Origin: WTGU01 sp965200925
GTDB lineage: Bacteria > Pseudomonadota > Alphaproteobacteria > UBA828
Length of the DNA stretch: 64,000 nt
Direction: 5' to 3'
Assembly: GCA_965200925.1 (NCBI GenBank)
Contig: OZ241738.1
Coordinates: 248,001 to 312,000, forward strand
The notes below the pieces were generated by a model. The model was not told where the DNA came from, made no database searches, and saw only the letters and a program-made list of their open reading frames with translations. Numbering within the stretch: the stretch's first letter is position 1; the number at the start of each line of letters is the position of its first letter. This document shows positions 8,912 to 17,984 of this stretch, piece by piece. Made by a program: the position numbers and the translations under genes.

Positions 8912-9316
8912 ATGGCCAGGCTCGAACACATCAACCCCGGCAACGTCCCGCCCTATCTCCCCTACGGCCTGAGCCACGCCGTCACCGCGGAAGGCGGGCG
9001 CACGATCTATCTCTCGGGCCAGGTCGGCTGGAACGCGGCGAGCGAGCCGGTAGGGCCTGACCTCGCGAGCCAGCTGGCCCAGGCGCACGAGAACATCCGG
9101 CGCGTGCTGGCCGCCGCTGGCGCGACGGTGGCCGACATCGTCCGCCTCAACACCTATGTCGCGGATTACCGGCCCGAGGACGGTGAGATCGTGAACGCCG
9201 CCAATCGCGCGCTCTTCGGCGCCCGCCCGCCGCCGTCGGCGACGCTGCTCGGCGTCCAGGCGCTCTACGCGCCCGAGATCCGCTGCGAGGTCGAGGCCAC
9301 CGCCGTGGTCGGCTGA
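8912..9316 (+). CDS. RidA/YjgF/YER057c-family protein
   Basis: 134 aa, single chorismate-mutase-like Rid fold. Family signatures: YLSGQVGWNA, a VADIVRLNTYVADY segment and a C-terminal IRCEVEATAVVG. The GGAGG at 8900-8904 is a strong ribosome site for the ATG at 8912. RidA proper hydrolyses reactive enamines/imines with an arginine in a PARS motif; here the aligned stretch is PPPSATLLGV without that arginine, so this is probably one of the Rid subgroups lacking classical imine deaminase activity. Such genes often sit in catabolic clusters, and a hydantoin/amidase cluster starts just downstream on both strands. Confidence 0.85.
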   Translation: MARLEHINPGNVPPYLPYGLSHAVTAEGGRTIYLSGQVGWNAASEPVGPDLASQLAQAHENIRRVLAAAGATVADIVRLNTYVADYRPEDGEIVNAANRALFGARPPPSATLLGVQALYAPEIRCEVEATAVVG

Positions 9317-9350
9317 CGCCTCCCGACGGGAAGCGGCGCGGGCCGGCGCC

Positions 9351-10880
9351 CTACATCTGCGTCCAGTCGCCGACCTTCTCGAAGGCGGCGGCAGCCTGGA
9401 TGACGGAGGCGTCGTCGTAACGCTTGCCGATCAGCATCATGCCGATCGGCGTGCCGTTCGCCATGCCGCAGGGCACCGACATGGCCGGATGGCCGGTGCA
9501 GTCGAAGGGGCTGGTGTTGGCCAGCATGTTGAGCGCCTTTTCGACATATTCCTCGCGCGTGCAGTCGGGCGCCGGCAGTTCCGTTGCCTGCATCGGCAGG
9601 GTCGGCATCGCCAGCAGGTCGAAATCCTCCAGCGCCGCGTCGTAGGCCGCGCGGAGGCGGCGGCTCAGATTCTGGGCCTTGGCGTAATAGCGGCCGTGAT
9701 AGTTGCGGTGCATGAACTCGCCGAGCAGCATGACGAGCTTCACCGTCTCGGAGAGGTCGTCCGGGCGCGAGCGCCAGCCGCGCGCATAGGCGTCCAGCAA
9801 GGTGGTCGTGTAGTACCCCTCCCAGTTGGTGCCGAGGGCGTTGCCCTTCAGCATCAGCTCGGTGGCGCCCTCGACGGCCACGCCGTTCCAGATATGCGGC
9901 CCGTCCCGGTGCATGGGGACGGAGACCCGCTCGACCGTGGCGCCGAGCGCCCTGAACCGCTCGGTCGCGGCCCTGACCTTGGCGTCGACGATCTCTTCAC
10001 TCTCGGGATGGCCGAAGCCTTCCTCGACCACGCCGATCCTGAGGCCGCCGGCGCCCTTGTCGAGGGCGCCCACATAGCGCTGCGTCCGGGTGCCGATCTG
10101 GCGCGGGTCGTGCCCGTCCGGGCCGGCGATGACCTGGAGCAGGGTCGCTACGTCCGCGACCGTGCGGGCCATAGGGCCGGTGTGATCGAGGGTCTGCTCG
10201 ATCGGGAAGATTCCGGTATAGGGCACGAGGCCGTGGGTCGGCTTGTGCCCGTAGATGCCGCACCAGCAGGCGGGGATGCGGATCGAGCCGCCCTGGTCGC
10301 CGCCCAAGGCCATGTCGGCCTCGCCGAGCGCGACCAGCACGGCGCTGCCCGCCGACGAGCCGCCGGAGGTGCGCCCCTTTCGGTGCGGGTTCTCGACCAT
10401 GCCGGTCGCCGTGGTCGCGCTGCCGCCGTCGAAGCAGAGATAGGTGTTCGCGGCCTTGCCCAGGATGGTGCCGCCGGCGTCGAGGATGCGAGTCACCACC
10501 GTCGCGTCGATATCGGGCGTGTAGCCCTCCAGCACCGTCGCGCCGTTCATCATGGGGACGCCGGCGAGGCAGATGTTGTCCTTGAGGACGACCGTCCTGC
10601 CCTTGAGCGGCCCGCTCCGCTTCCCCTTGACCTCGGATTTCCGGGCCCAGGCGTTGTGGGTGTTCTCCTCCGGCGGCGGCCGGTAGCCCGGGCTGCGCGG
10701 ATATTTCACCGGGAGCTTCGGCTCGTCGAGATCGTCGAGCCGGTGGTAGGACGCGATGGTGCCGGCCATGAGGCCGCGGAACGACTCGGCGTCCCGCACC
10801 GTGAGCGTCATGCCGTAGCCGTCCGCGATGTCGAGGACTTCCTCGACCGTGGGTGTGCGTACCGTGGGAAATTTGGCCAT
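9351..10880 (-). CDS. Amidase-signature family hydrolase
   Basis: About 509 aa. The ATG at 10880 is chosen because GGGAGGGAGGATCG precedes it directly. The Ser-cisSer-Lys triad is visible: K100 in VVLKDNI, cis-Ser S175 in SGGSSAG, and nucleophile S199 in GGDQGGSIRIPA. The extra N-terminal segment of about 95 residues resembles amidases of the AtzF/nitrile-amide catabolic type rather than GatA. It would hydrolyse a small amide to acid and ammonia. It is divergent from the hyuA-hyuB-dihydropyrimidinase operon, which suggests a shared role in ureide or amide use. The exact substrate is unknown. Confidence 0.88.
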   Translation of the reverse strand: MAKFPTVRTPTVEEVLDIADGYGMTLTVRDAESFRGLMAGTIASYHRLDDLDEPKLPVKYPRSPGYRPPPEENTHNAWARKSEVKGKRSGPLKGRTVVLKDNICLAGVPMMNGATVLEGYTPDIDATVVTRILDAGGTILGKAANTYLCFDGGSATTATGMVENPHRKGRTSGGSSAGSAVLVALGEADMALGGDQGGSIRIPACWCGIYGHKPTHGLVPYTGIFPIEQTLDHTGPMARTVADVATLLQVIAGPDGHDPRQIGTRTQRYVGALDKGAGGLRIGVVEEGFGHPESEEIVDAKVRAATERFRALGATVERVSVPMHRDGPHIWNGVAVEGATELMLKGNALGTNWEGYYTTTLLDAYARGWRSRPDDLSETVKLVMLLGEFMHRNYHGRYYAKAQNLSRRLRAAYDAALEDFDLLAMPTLPMQATELPAPDCTREEYVEKALNMLANTSPFDCTGHPAMSVPCGMANGTPIGMMLIGKRYDDASVIQAAAAFEKVGDWTQM

Positions 10881-10956
10881 CGATCCTCCCTCCCCGTTGC
10901 CGGCGGCGCCCGCCGCCCCGCCGATATACAGGACCCCGCCCCCGCCGAACAAGCCG

Positions 10957-10997
10957 CCACCCCTTCCCAGCCTCTCCCCTGCAGGGGGGAGGAGGAT
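10957..10997 (+). repeat. Dispersed GC-rich palindromic intergenic element, copy 1
   Basis: Between the divergent amidase and hyuA genes lies CCACCCC, a short pyrimidine tract, then CCTCTCCCCT and GGGGGGAGG forming a hairpin. The same layout occurs in inverted orientation at 48794-48832. No T-tract follows, so it is more likely an interspersed palindromic element than an intrinsic terminator. Confidence 0.5.
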
Positions 10998-11081
10998 GAA
11001 CGGGGCCGAAGGGGTCGTGGCACTCCAGGGCGTTTCGGGCTAGGTTTTCGCCGCTACGGGAGAGGGGGACGGCGGAAGCCC

Positions 11082-13145
11082 ATGCGATTCGCGGTCGATA
11101 CCGGAGGGACCTTCACGGACCTCGTTGTCGAGACCGACGACGGCGGCCTGCGCATGTACAAGGCACCGACGACGCCGTCGGACCCCGTCGCCGGCGTGCT
11201 CGACACCCTGGAGAACGCGGCGGCGGACATGGGAGAGAGCCGGGCCGCGCTGCTCGCCCGCGGCGACATGGCGATCCACGGCACCACCCACGCGATCAAC
11301 GCGATCGTGACCGGCAACACCGCGCGCACCGCCTTCCTCACCACCAAGGGGCATCCGGACGTGCTGGTGTTCCGCGAGGGCGGGCGCACCGAACCCTTCG
11401 ACTTCACCGTGCCCTACCCGGAGCCTTACGTGCCGCGCTCGCTGACCTACGAAATCCCCGAGCGGGTGGCCTATGACGGCAGCGTGAGCGAAGCGCTCGA
11501 CGAAAAGGGCGTCGTCGCGATCATCGAGGAACTCGCGGCCCGCGAGATCGAGGCGGTCGGGGTCTGCCTGCTCTGGTCGATCGTGAATCCCGTCCACGAG
11601 TTGCGCGTCGGCGCGCTGCTGGAGCGGCATCTGCCGGGGGTGCCCTACACCCTCTCCCACGTGCTCAACCCGTCGCTTCGCGAATACCGCCGCGCCTCCT
11701 CCACCTGCATCGACGCCTCTCTCAAGCCGCTCATGGGCGATTATCTCGGTGGTCTGGAGGCGCGCCTGCGGGAGGCGGGCTTCGGCGGCCGGGTCCTGGT
11801 GGTCACGACCCAGGGCGGGGCCATGGACGCGTCGGACATGGCGCGGACGCCGATCCACTCGATCAATTCGGGGCCGGCCATGGCCCCGGTCGCCGGGCGC
11901 GCCTACGCGCAGGCGGACAGCGGCGCCGATACGGCGATCATCGCGGACACCGGCGGTACCACCTTCGATATCAGCCTGGTGCGCGGCGGCCGCATCCCCT
12001 GGACCCGGGAGACCTGGATCGGGCAACCCTATCGCGGGCACATGACTGGCTTCCCGGCGGTCGACGTGAAGAGCATCGGCGCCGGCGGCGGCAGCATCGC
12101 CTGGGTGGACGAGGGCGGCCTGCTGCATGTGGGCCCGCGCAGCGCCGGCGCCGTGCCGGGCCCGGTCTGTTACGGCGCCGGCGGCACGGAGCCGGCGGTG
12201 ACCGACGCCGCGGTGATCCTCGGCTGGATCGACCCGGATTACTTCCTCGGCGGCGCCATGGCCCTCGATACGGAAGCCGCGGCGGCGGCGGTCGAAACCC
12301 ATGTCGGGCGCAAGCTGGGCCTCGGGGTCCATGAGGCGGCGGCGGCGGTCATGAGCGTCGCGACCGAGAACATGGTCCACGCCGTCGAGGACATCACCGT
12401 GAACCAGGGCATCGACCCGCGGGAGGCCGTCATCGTCGGCGGTGGCGGCGCGGCGGGCCTCAACGCCGTCGCGCTCGCGCGCCGGCTCGGCTGCAAGCGG
12501 GTCATCCTGCCGGAGGTGGCCGCCGCCCTGAGTGCCCACGGCGCCCTGATCTCGGACCTGCGGGCTGAATACGGCGGGACCCTCTACACCTCGACCGCCG
12601 ATTTCGATTTCAACGGCGTGAACGCGCTCCTGGAATCGCTGGAGGAGAAGTGCCGGGCCTTCGTCGCGGGGCCGGGGGTGGGCTCGCTGGAACAGACGGT
12701 CGAGTTCACGGCCGAGGCGCGCTATCCGAGCCAGATCTGGGAGATCGAAGTGCCGCTCAGCGGTGCCCGAATCGAAGACCGACGCGCGCTGGAACGCTTC
12801 ATCGAGGATTTCCACCGCGTCCACGAGGGGCTCTTCGCCTTCGCGGACAAAGGCTCGGCGATCGAGGCCGTGGGCTGGCGCGCCAACGTGCGCTGCCGCC
12901 TGCGGGACGGCGTGACTCTCGGCGTGGAGGGCGCCGGCGGCGGCCCCGAGGTCGTCGCCGCCCGCGCGGTCTACTTCCCCGAAGGCGGGCGCGCCGAGGC
13001 CAGGGTGGCGCGCTTCGAGCGCATGGCACCGGGCGAGACCGTCGCCGGGCCGGCCATCGTCGAATCGTCCTTTACCACCGTGGTGATCGATCCGGGGGCG
13101 GTGGCCGAGCGCCGGGCCTCGGGCAGTCTCCTGATCACGCCCTGA
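11082..13145 (+). CDS. hyuA: Hydantoinase/oxoprolinase subunit A (ATP-binding HyuA)
   Basis: 687 aa. The start at 11082 is fixed by the family opening RFAVDTGGTFTDLVVE, the first phosphate loop of the ASKHA-type ATPase fold; the frame is open much further upstream only as antisense of the amidase. Other signatures: a second nucleotide loop IADTGGTTFDISLV, and the family block KSIGAGGGSIAWVD with VGPRSAGAVPGPVCYG. HyuA works with HyuB in ATP-driven opening of hydantoin-type or 5-oxoproline rings. hyuB follows after 17 bases. Length matches the family. Confidence 0.93.
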   Translation: MRFAVDTGGTFTDLVVETDDGGLRMYKAPTTPSDPVAGVLDTLENAAADMGESRAALLARGDMAIHGTTHAINAIVTGNTARTAFLTTKGHPDVLVFREGGRTEPFDFTVPYPEPYVPRSLTYEIPERVAYDGSVSEALDEKGVVAIIEELAAREIEAVGVCLLWSIVNPVHELRVGALLERHLPGVPYTLSHVLNPSLREYRRASSTCIDASLKPLMGDYLGGLEARLREAGFGGRVLVVTTQGGAMDASDMARTPIHSINSGPAMAPVAGRAYAQADSGADTAIIADTGGTTFDISLVRGGRIPWTRETWIGQPYRGHMTGFPAVDVKSIGAGGGSIAWVDEGGLLHVGPRSAGAVPGPVCYGAGGTEPAVTDAAVILGWIDPDYFLGGAMALDTEAAAAAVETHVGRKLGLGVHEAAAAVMSVATENMVHAVEDITVNQGIDPREAVIVGGGGAAGLNAVALARRLGCKRVILPEVAAALSAHGALISDLRAEYGGTLYTSTADFDFNGVNALLESLEEKCRAFVAGPGVGSLEQTVEFTAEARYPSQIWEIEVPLSGARIEDRRALERFIEDFHRVHEGLFAFADKGSAIEAVGWRANVRCRLRDGVTLGVEGAGGGPEVVAARAVYFPEGGRAEARVARFERMAPGETVAGPAIVESSFTTVVIDPGAVAERRASGSLLITP

Positions 13146-13162
13146 TCTGAAGCAGGCGAGCG

Positions 13163-14959
13163 ATGACAAGCGACGCACCGACTCCCGACGGCACGCTCGA
13201 CGGCGTGCAGATGGCGATCCTCAACAAGCGGATGGAGGCGATCTGCGCCAAGATGGCGAACACGCTGCTCAGGACGGGGCGCTCGGGCGTGCTCAACAGC
13301 GCGCGGGATTTCTCCTGCTGCATCGTGACCGCCGACAACCGCCTGCTCACGGTCAACGAAAGCCTGCCCATCCACGTCCTGCGCGGGGCGGACATGATGT
13401 GCGAATCGATGCAGGCGTTCCACCCCGCGCTCAGGCGGGGCGATGCCTATCTGCACAACTCGCCCTATCATGGCTGCTCGCATCCCGCCGACCACACCAC
13501 CCTGGTGCCGGTGGTGGACGATGCGGGCACGCACCGCTTCACCATGGTGGCCAAGGCTCATCAGGCGGATTGCGGGAACTCGATCCCCACCACCTATCAC
13601 GGTGGTGCCCGCGACGTGTACGAGGAAGGCGCGCTGATCTTCCCGGCGGTCCAGATCCAGCGCGACTATGAAGACATCGAGGACATCATCCGCATGTGCC
13701 GGCTGCGTATCCGCGTGCCCGACCAGTGGTGGGGCGACTATCTCGCGGCGCTCGGCGCGGCGCGGATCGGCGAGCGCGAGATTCTGGCGCTCGGCCGGGA
13801 GGTGGGCTGGGAGACCCTCGCCCGCTTCGCCGACCAGTGGTTCGACTACAGCGAACAGCGCATGATTGCCGCCGTGCGCAAGATGCCGGCGGGCCGTGCG
13901 GAAACCGCCTCCCGCCACGACCCGTTCCCCAACGCCGAGGAGGGCATCCCGGTCACGGTCGCGGTCGCGGTAAAGCCCGACGAAGCCACGATTGACATCG
14001 ACGTGCGGAACAACCCGGACGCCATGCCCTGCGGCCTCAACCTGTCGCGGGCCTGCTGCGAGAGCACGCTGCTGCTCGGCGTGTTCAACGGCATCCCTGA
14101 CAAGGTGCCGACCAACACCGGCTCCTTCCGGCGCGTCCGCATGCATCTTCGCGAGGACTGCGTGGCCGGCATTCCCCGGCATCCGACGAGCTGCTCGGTG
14201 GCGACGACCAACTTGGCCGACAGGGTGGGCAACGCGGTGGCGCGCGCGATCGCGGAACTCGGGGACGGCTACGGCATGGCGAGCACGGGCTCGATCATCC
14301 CGCCTTCCCTCGGGGTCATCTCCGGCACCAGCGGCAGGACCAAGGGCGCCTACGTCAACCAGATATTCCTCGGCTGGGGCGGTGGGGCGGCGAGCCCGCA
14401 GGTGGACGCCTGGCTCTCGATCGGCCATCTCGGCAACGCCGGCATGTCCTACCAGGATTCCATCGAGCTCGACGAGATGCGCTTCCCCATCCGCGTGCGC
14501 GGTCGGCACTTCATCACGGACAGCGGCGGCCACGGGCGAACGCGGGGCGGGGCGGGAGTCTATTGCGAGTTCGGCCCGACGGAGGGCGACCTCGAAGTGG
14601 GCTACGTCAGCGACGGCAACGTCACTCCGCCGGAGGGTGCGCGCGGCGGCACCGCCGGGGGCCTCGCCAACCAGTTCCGGCGCGACCCTAACGGCGACCT
14701 GCACCGGCTCGACCCGTGCGCCCAGGCGGTGATCCCCGAGGGCCACACCATCGTTTCCTATTCCTGCGGCGGCGGCGGCTACGGTCTGCCCGTCGAACGG
14801 CCGGCCGAGCAGGTGGCCCGCGACGTGCGCGAGCGCTGGATCTCCACGCGGGCCGCGCGCACGATCTACGGCGTGGCCCTCGACGAGAGCGGCGCCCTCG
14901 ACACGGCGGCGACGGCGGCGCTGCGCGGCGGGCGAGAGGCACCGGCCGGCGACACGTGA
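13163..14959 (+). CDS. hyuB: Hydantoinase/oxoprolinase subunit B (HyuB)
   Basis: 598 aa, full length for the HyuB family. It opens with DGVQMAILNKRMEAICAKM and carries SARDFSCCIVTAD, a metal-ligand-rich stretch YLHNSPYHGCSHPADHTTLV, and a Gly-rich C-terminus with SYSCGGGGYGLP. HyuB is the catalytic partner of HyuA; together they hydrolyse cyclic ureides (N-methylhydantoin in creatinine breakdown, or 5-oxoproline). It lies between hyuA and a dihydropyrimidinase gene (44 bases before its ATG). It is only distantly similar to the second HyuB at 44765-46612, so the two sets probably differ in substrate. Confidence 0.93.
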   Translation: MTSDAPTPDGTLDGVQMAILNKRMEAICAKMANTLLRTGRSGVLNSARDFSCCIVTADNRLLTVNESLPIHVLRGADMMCESMQAFHPALRRGDAYLHNSPYHGCSHPADHTTLVPVVDDAGTHRFTMVAKAHQADCGNSIPTTYHGGARDVYEEGALIFPAVQIQRDYEDIEDIIRMCRLRIRVPDQWWGDYLAALGAARIGEREILALGREVGWETLARFADQWFDYSEQRMIAAVRKMPAGRAETASRHDPFPNAEEGIPVTVAVAVKPDEATIDIDVRNNPDAMPCGLNLSRACCESTLLLGVFNGIPDKVPTNTGSFRRVRMHLREDCVAGIPRHPTSCSVATTNLADRVGNAVARAIAELGDGYGMASTGSIIPPSLGVISGTSGRTKGAYVNQIFLGWGGGAASPQVDAWLSIGHLGNAGMSYQDSIELDEMRFPIRVRGRHFITDSGGHGRTRGGAGVYCEFGPTEGDLEVGYVSDGNVTPPEGARGGTAGGLANQFRRDPNGDLHRLDPCAQAVIPEGHTIVSYSCGGGGYGLPVERPAEQVARDVRERWISTRAARTIYGVALDESGALDTAATAALRGGREAPAGDT

Positions 14960-15003
14960 CCGGCGCGGGGCGCGGAGCGCGGAGAAAAGCGCGGGAGGCG
15001 GCG

Positions 15004-16413
15004 ATGGCGGCCCTGATCCGGAACGGGCGTATCGTGACGGCGGTGGACGACTACACGGCCGACATCCTGATGGAGGGCGGGCGCATCCGCACGATCGGGG
15101 TGGACCTGCCGGTCGGCGGCGACGTCGCGGTGCACGACGCGAAAGGGCTGCTCGTTCTGCCGGGCGGAGTCGACGTGCATACGCATCTCGACTGGGATTT
15201 CGGCCCCGCGCGCACCGCCGACACGTTCTACACGGGCTCGCAGGCCGCGGCCTTCGGCGGCACCACGACGATCGTCGATTTCGCGGCTCAGACCAGGGGC
15301 GCAAGCCCGCTCGCCGGCTTCGCCGACTGGCACGCGCGCGCCGCGGGCGCTGCCGTCGACGTCGGCGCGCACATGATCATGACCGACGTGAACGAGCGGT
15401 CGCTCGCCGACATGAAGACGCTGATCCGGGACGAGGGCGTCTCCACCTTCAAGCTCTTCACCGCCTATCCCGACGTGCTCATGATCGACGACGGGGCGAT
15501 CTTCCAGGCGATGCGGCTGGCCGGCGGCAACGGCGGGATGGTGCAGGTTCACGCCGAGAACGGCCACGTCATCGACGTGCTGGTGCGCGAGGCGCTCGCC
15601 GCCGGCAACACCAGCCCGAAATGGCACATGCTGACCCGCCCCACCCTGATGGAGGGCGAGGCGACGCACCGGGTGATCCGCATCGCCGAACTCGCCCAAG
15701 CGCCCGTCTATATCGTGCACCTCTCGGCCGGCGAGGCGCTGGACGCGGTGACGGAAGCGCGCGACCGGGCGATTCCGGTCCATGCCGAGACCTGCCCGCA
15801 CTACCTCTTCCTCACCTGGGAGGAATACGACCGGCCCGGTTTCGAAGGCGCGCAATTCGTGATGACGCCGCCACTCCGGGACGCGGCGCACCAGCAAGCG
15901 CTCTGGCGCGGGCTGAAGACCGACGACCTCCAGGTGATCGCGACCGACCATTGTCCGTTCTGCTTCGGCGAGAACGTCCTGGGCCTCCGCTACTCGAAGG
16001 ATCTGGGGCGGGACGACTTCAGCAAGATCCCGAACGGCGCGCCGGGGCTGGAGACCCGGATGCCGCTCGTCTACGACGGCGGCGTGCGGCGGAACGGCAT
16101 GTCCCTTAACCGCTACGTGGCGCTCACGTCGACGGCGCCGGCGAAGCTCTTCGGCCTGTTCCCGCGCAAGGGCACCATCGCCGTCGGCTCCGACGCCGAC
16201 ATCGTGCTGTTCGACCCGGCGGAGACCTGGACCATTCGCGCCGCCGAGCACCACAGTCGGGTGGAGTATTCGCTGTTCGAGGGGCGCGAGGTCACCGGCC
16301 GGGTCAGGAAGGTGTTCCTGCGCGGCGAGCCGATCGTCGACGGCGCGCGCTGGCTCGGCCGCGAAGGCGGCGGCCAGTTCCTCAAACGCGGCGAATCCGG
16401 CACGCTCCGCTGA
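15004..16413 (+). CDS. Dihydropyrimidinase / D-hydantoinase (cyclic amidohydrolase)
   Basis: 469 aa. The ATG at 15004 follows GGGAGGCGGCG. All binuclear-metal ligands of the family are visible: H59 and H61 in VDVHTHLD, the carboxylated lysine K150 in STFKLFTAYP, H183 in VHAENG, H239 in IVHLSAGEA and D315 in ATDHCPF; Y155 fits the substrate tyrosine. It opens dihydropyrimidines or 5-substituted hydantoins to N-carbamoyl amino acids. Being third in the hyuA-hyuB operon it may handle unmethylated rings while HyuAB handles N-methylated or oxoproline-type rings; that division is inference. Confidence 0.92.
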   Translation: MAALIRNGRIVTAVDDYTADILMEGGRIRTIGVDLPVGGDVAVHDAKGLLVLPGGVDVHTHLDWDFGPARTADTFYTGSQAAAFGGTTTIVDFAAQTRGASPLAGFADWHARAAGAAVDVGAHMIMTDVNERSLADMKTLIRDEGVSTFKLFTAYPDVLMIDDGAIFQAMRLAGGNGGMVQVHAENGHVIDVLVREALAAGNTSPKWHMLTRPTLMEGEATHRVIRIAELAQAPVYIVHLSAGEALDAVTEARDRAIPVHAETCPHYLFLTWEEYDRPGFEGAQFVMTPPLRDAAHQQALWRGLKTDDLQVIATDHCPFCFGENVLGLRYSKDLGRDDFSKIPNGAPGLETRMPLVYDGGVRRNGMSLNRYVALTSTAPAKLFGLFPRKGTIAVGSDADIVLFDPAETWTIRAAEHHSRVEYSLFEGREVTGRVRKVFLRGEPIVDGARWLGREGGGQFLKRGESGTLR

Positions 16414-16670
16414 GCCGGGCGCTCCCGTGACGGCGCGGCCCCCGCTTGCGCCCGGATGGGTTTTTATACCCCACGAATCGTCGGCGCACGAAACCGTGCA
16501 CGTCGCGGCGAACGCCTCCACGGTAACGTGCGGTTAACGCCGAACAGGCTCCTTCGTCATCGGCCCATCCGGACGAAACGGCACCGCACGGCGCGACATG
16601 GCCCGATGCCGCGCTCGCGATCGTCGAGTTCGCGAGGGAAGACACGTGGAAGTTCGCGCTGGTTCTCGGC

Positions 16671-16931
16671 GTGATCGGCGTCGTTCTCTGGTTGCTGTTT
16701 CCCCGGGTTACCCGAAGATTTCGGGAGGCGTACCTTCTTCAACGCATGGTGCGGCGAGAAAAGGAAGATCGAGAACAACCTTCTCCCGAAAGCGAGAACG
16801 ATCTCGCCATTGTCGTTCTGGCGATGGGTCTTCTGGCGCGCCACTCCGTCGGCGCAGTCGAAGCCCGCATGTCCACGGTCGAGGTCAGGTTTTTTCCGAA
16901 TGGCGGGGCCGGGTATTCCCGTTCCGCCTGA
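16671..16931 (+). CDS. Doubtful small single-pass membrane protein (possible gene remnant)
   Basis: The 540-base gap 16414-16952 has somewhat lower GC than its surroundings and no clear gene. The best frame is open from about 16535 and reads as a plausible protein with a membrane helix (WKFALVLGVIGVVLWLLFP) followed by a basic cytosolic tail (RREKEDREQ). It has no ATG; the first start codon is a GTG inside the helix at 16671, with no ribosome site. This looks like a 5'-damaged gene or a chance frame. A weak hairpin (GGGT, T-rich loop, ACCC) at about 16458-16473 might end the hyu transcript. Confidence 0.25.
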   Translation: MIGVVLWLLFPRVTRRFREAYLLQRMVRREKEDREQPSPESENDLAIVVLAMGLLARHSVGAVEARMSTVEVRFFPNGGAGYSRSA

Positions 16932-16952
16932 ACGCGGGCCGGATGGGGCGCG

Positions 16953-17981
16953 TCAGGGTACGAGGACCATCTTGCCGAAGACGTCGCGGGTGGTGGTGCG
17001 GCGGGCGGCCTCCTGGATGCGTGCGAGCGGATAGACCTCCTGGATCACGGGGGCGAGGGCGCCTTCGGCCATCAGCGCGAAGACGCCCCGCAGCTCGCGC
17101 CGGCCGCAGAAGTGGCTGCCGTGGATCGTCATGTGCTTGCGGAAGAGCTCGATGACGTTGATCGGCACGACCTCGCCGGCATGGGCGCCACAGGTGACGA
17201 GGCGGCCGTTGAAGCAGACCGCGTCGATGCTCTGCCTGAGCACCTCGCCGCCGACGCTTTCGATCGCGAGATCGACGCCGCGCCCGCCGGTCATGCGCAG
17301 CGCCTCCTCGCGGATGCTCCGGCGCGCGTAATTGATCGTCTCGGCCGCCCCGAGCCGCCGCGCCTTGTCGAGCTTGGCGTCGGCGCCGGCGGTGGCGATC
17401 ACGCGCGCCCCGTGCAGCGCAGCCACCTGGATCGCCGCCGAGCCGACGACGCTTCCCGCCGCGTTGACCAGCACCGTCTGCCCCGCTTTTACGCCACCCA
17501 GCGTGACCGCCATGTGCCAGGCGGTGCCGAAGCCGATCATGCCGGCGGCCGCCGTCTCGAACGGCAGGCCATCGGGCAGCGGGATCACCGATTGCACGTG
17601 GGAGAGGGTGTATTCCGCGTGAGTGCCCCACTGGCCGGCGCCGATCCGGCCGTGGGTGAAGTCGACCCCGTCGAGACCGCTCAGCCAGGGTTCCGATTGC
17701 GGATCGCCTTGCGCGAAACAGATGGCCACGCGGGCGCCGACCGGCGGGCCGGCGACGCCGGGGCCCAACGCGGCAATTTCGCCCGCGCCCTCGCAGCCCG
17801 GGACGTGCGGCAGCGCCACCGGAATGCCCGAAATCCCCTCGCGAACGTCGTGGTCGAGATGGTTGATCCCGCTCGCCCGGATGCGCACCAGCACTTGGTC
17901 CGGGCCCGGCGTCGGAGTCTCAACCTCCTCGATAAGCAGGTTCTCAACGCCGCCGTGTTCACGGATGACGACCGCCTTCAT
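16953..17981 (-). CDS. Medium-chain dehydrogenase/quinone oxidoreductase (zinc-free type)
   Basis: 342 aa MDR-superfamily protein. N-terminal GroES-like domain starts KAVVIREHGG and has SGINHLDHDVREG where zinc enzymes carry the catalytic Cys; the structural four-Cys lobe is missing, so a zinc-independent NADPH:quinone reductase-like enzyme is likely. The nucleotide fold shows VLVNAAGSVVGSAAIQVAA and a typical crotonyl/quinone reductase C-terminus (DVFGKMVLVP). It starts 3 bases after the stop of the isochorismatase-like gene, so both are co-transcribed on the minus strand, convergent with the hydantoinase operon. Confidence 0.88.
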   Translation of the reverse strand: MKAVVIREHGGVENLLIEEVETPTPGPDQVLVRIRASGINHLDHDVREGISGIPVALPHVPGCEGAGEIAALGPGVAGPPVGARVAICFAQGDPQSEPWLSGLDGVDFTHGRIGAGQWGTHAEYTLSHVQSVIPLPDGLPFETAAAGMIGFGTAWHMAVTLGGVKAGQTVLVNAAGSVVGSAAIQVAALHGARVIATAGADAKLDKARRLGAAETINYARRSIREEALRMTGGRGVDLAIESVGGEVLRQSIDAVCFNGRLVTCGAHAGEVVPINVIELFRKHMTIHGSHFCGRRELRGVFALMAEGALAPVIQEVYPLARIQEAARRTTTRDVFGKMVLVP

Positions 17982-17984
17982 GGC

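Noticed and set aside
7081..8943. 620-codon minus-strand frame
   Set aside because: Antisense of the acyl-CoA ligase, whose motifs are complete; composition is His/Asp/Ala-biased like a shadow.
9489..11081. Open frame running 530 codons upstream of hyuA
   Set aside because: It is antisense to the amidase; GC-rich third positions keep it open. The HyuA family start is at 11082.
11040..15304. Two long minus-strand frames over hyuA and hyuB
   Set aside because: No family motifs; the plus strand carries full-length, motif-complete proteins.
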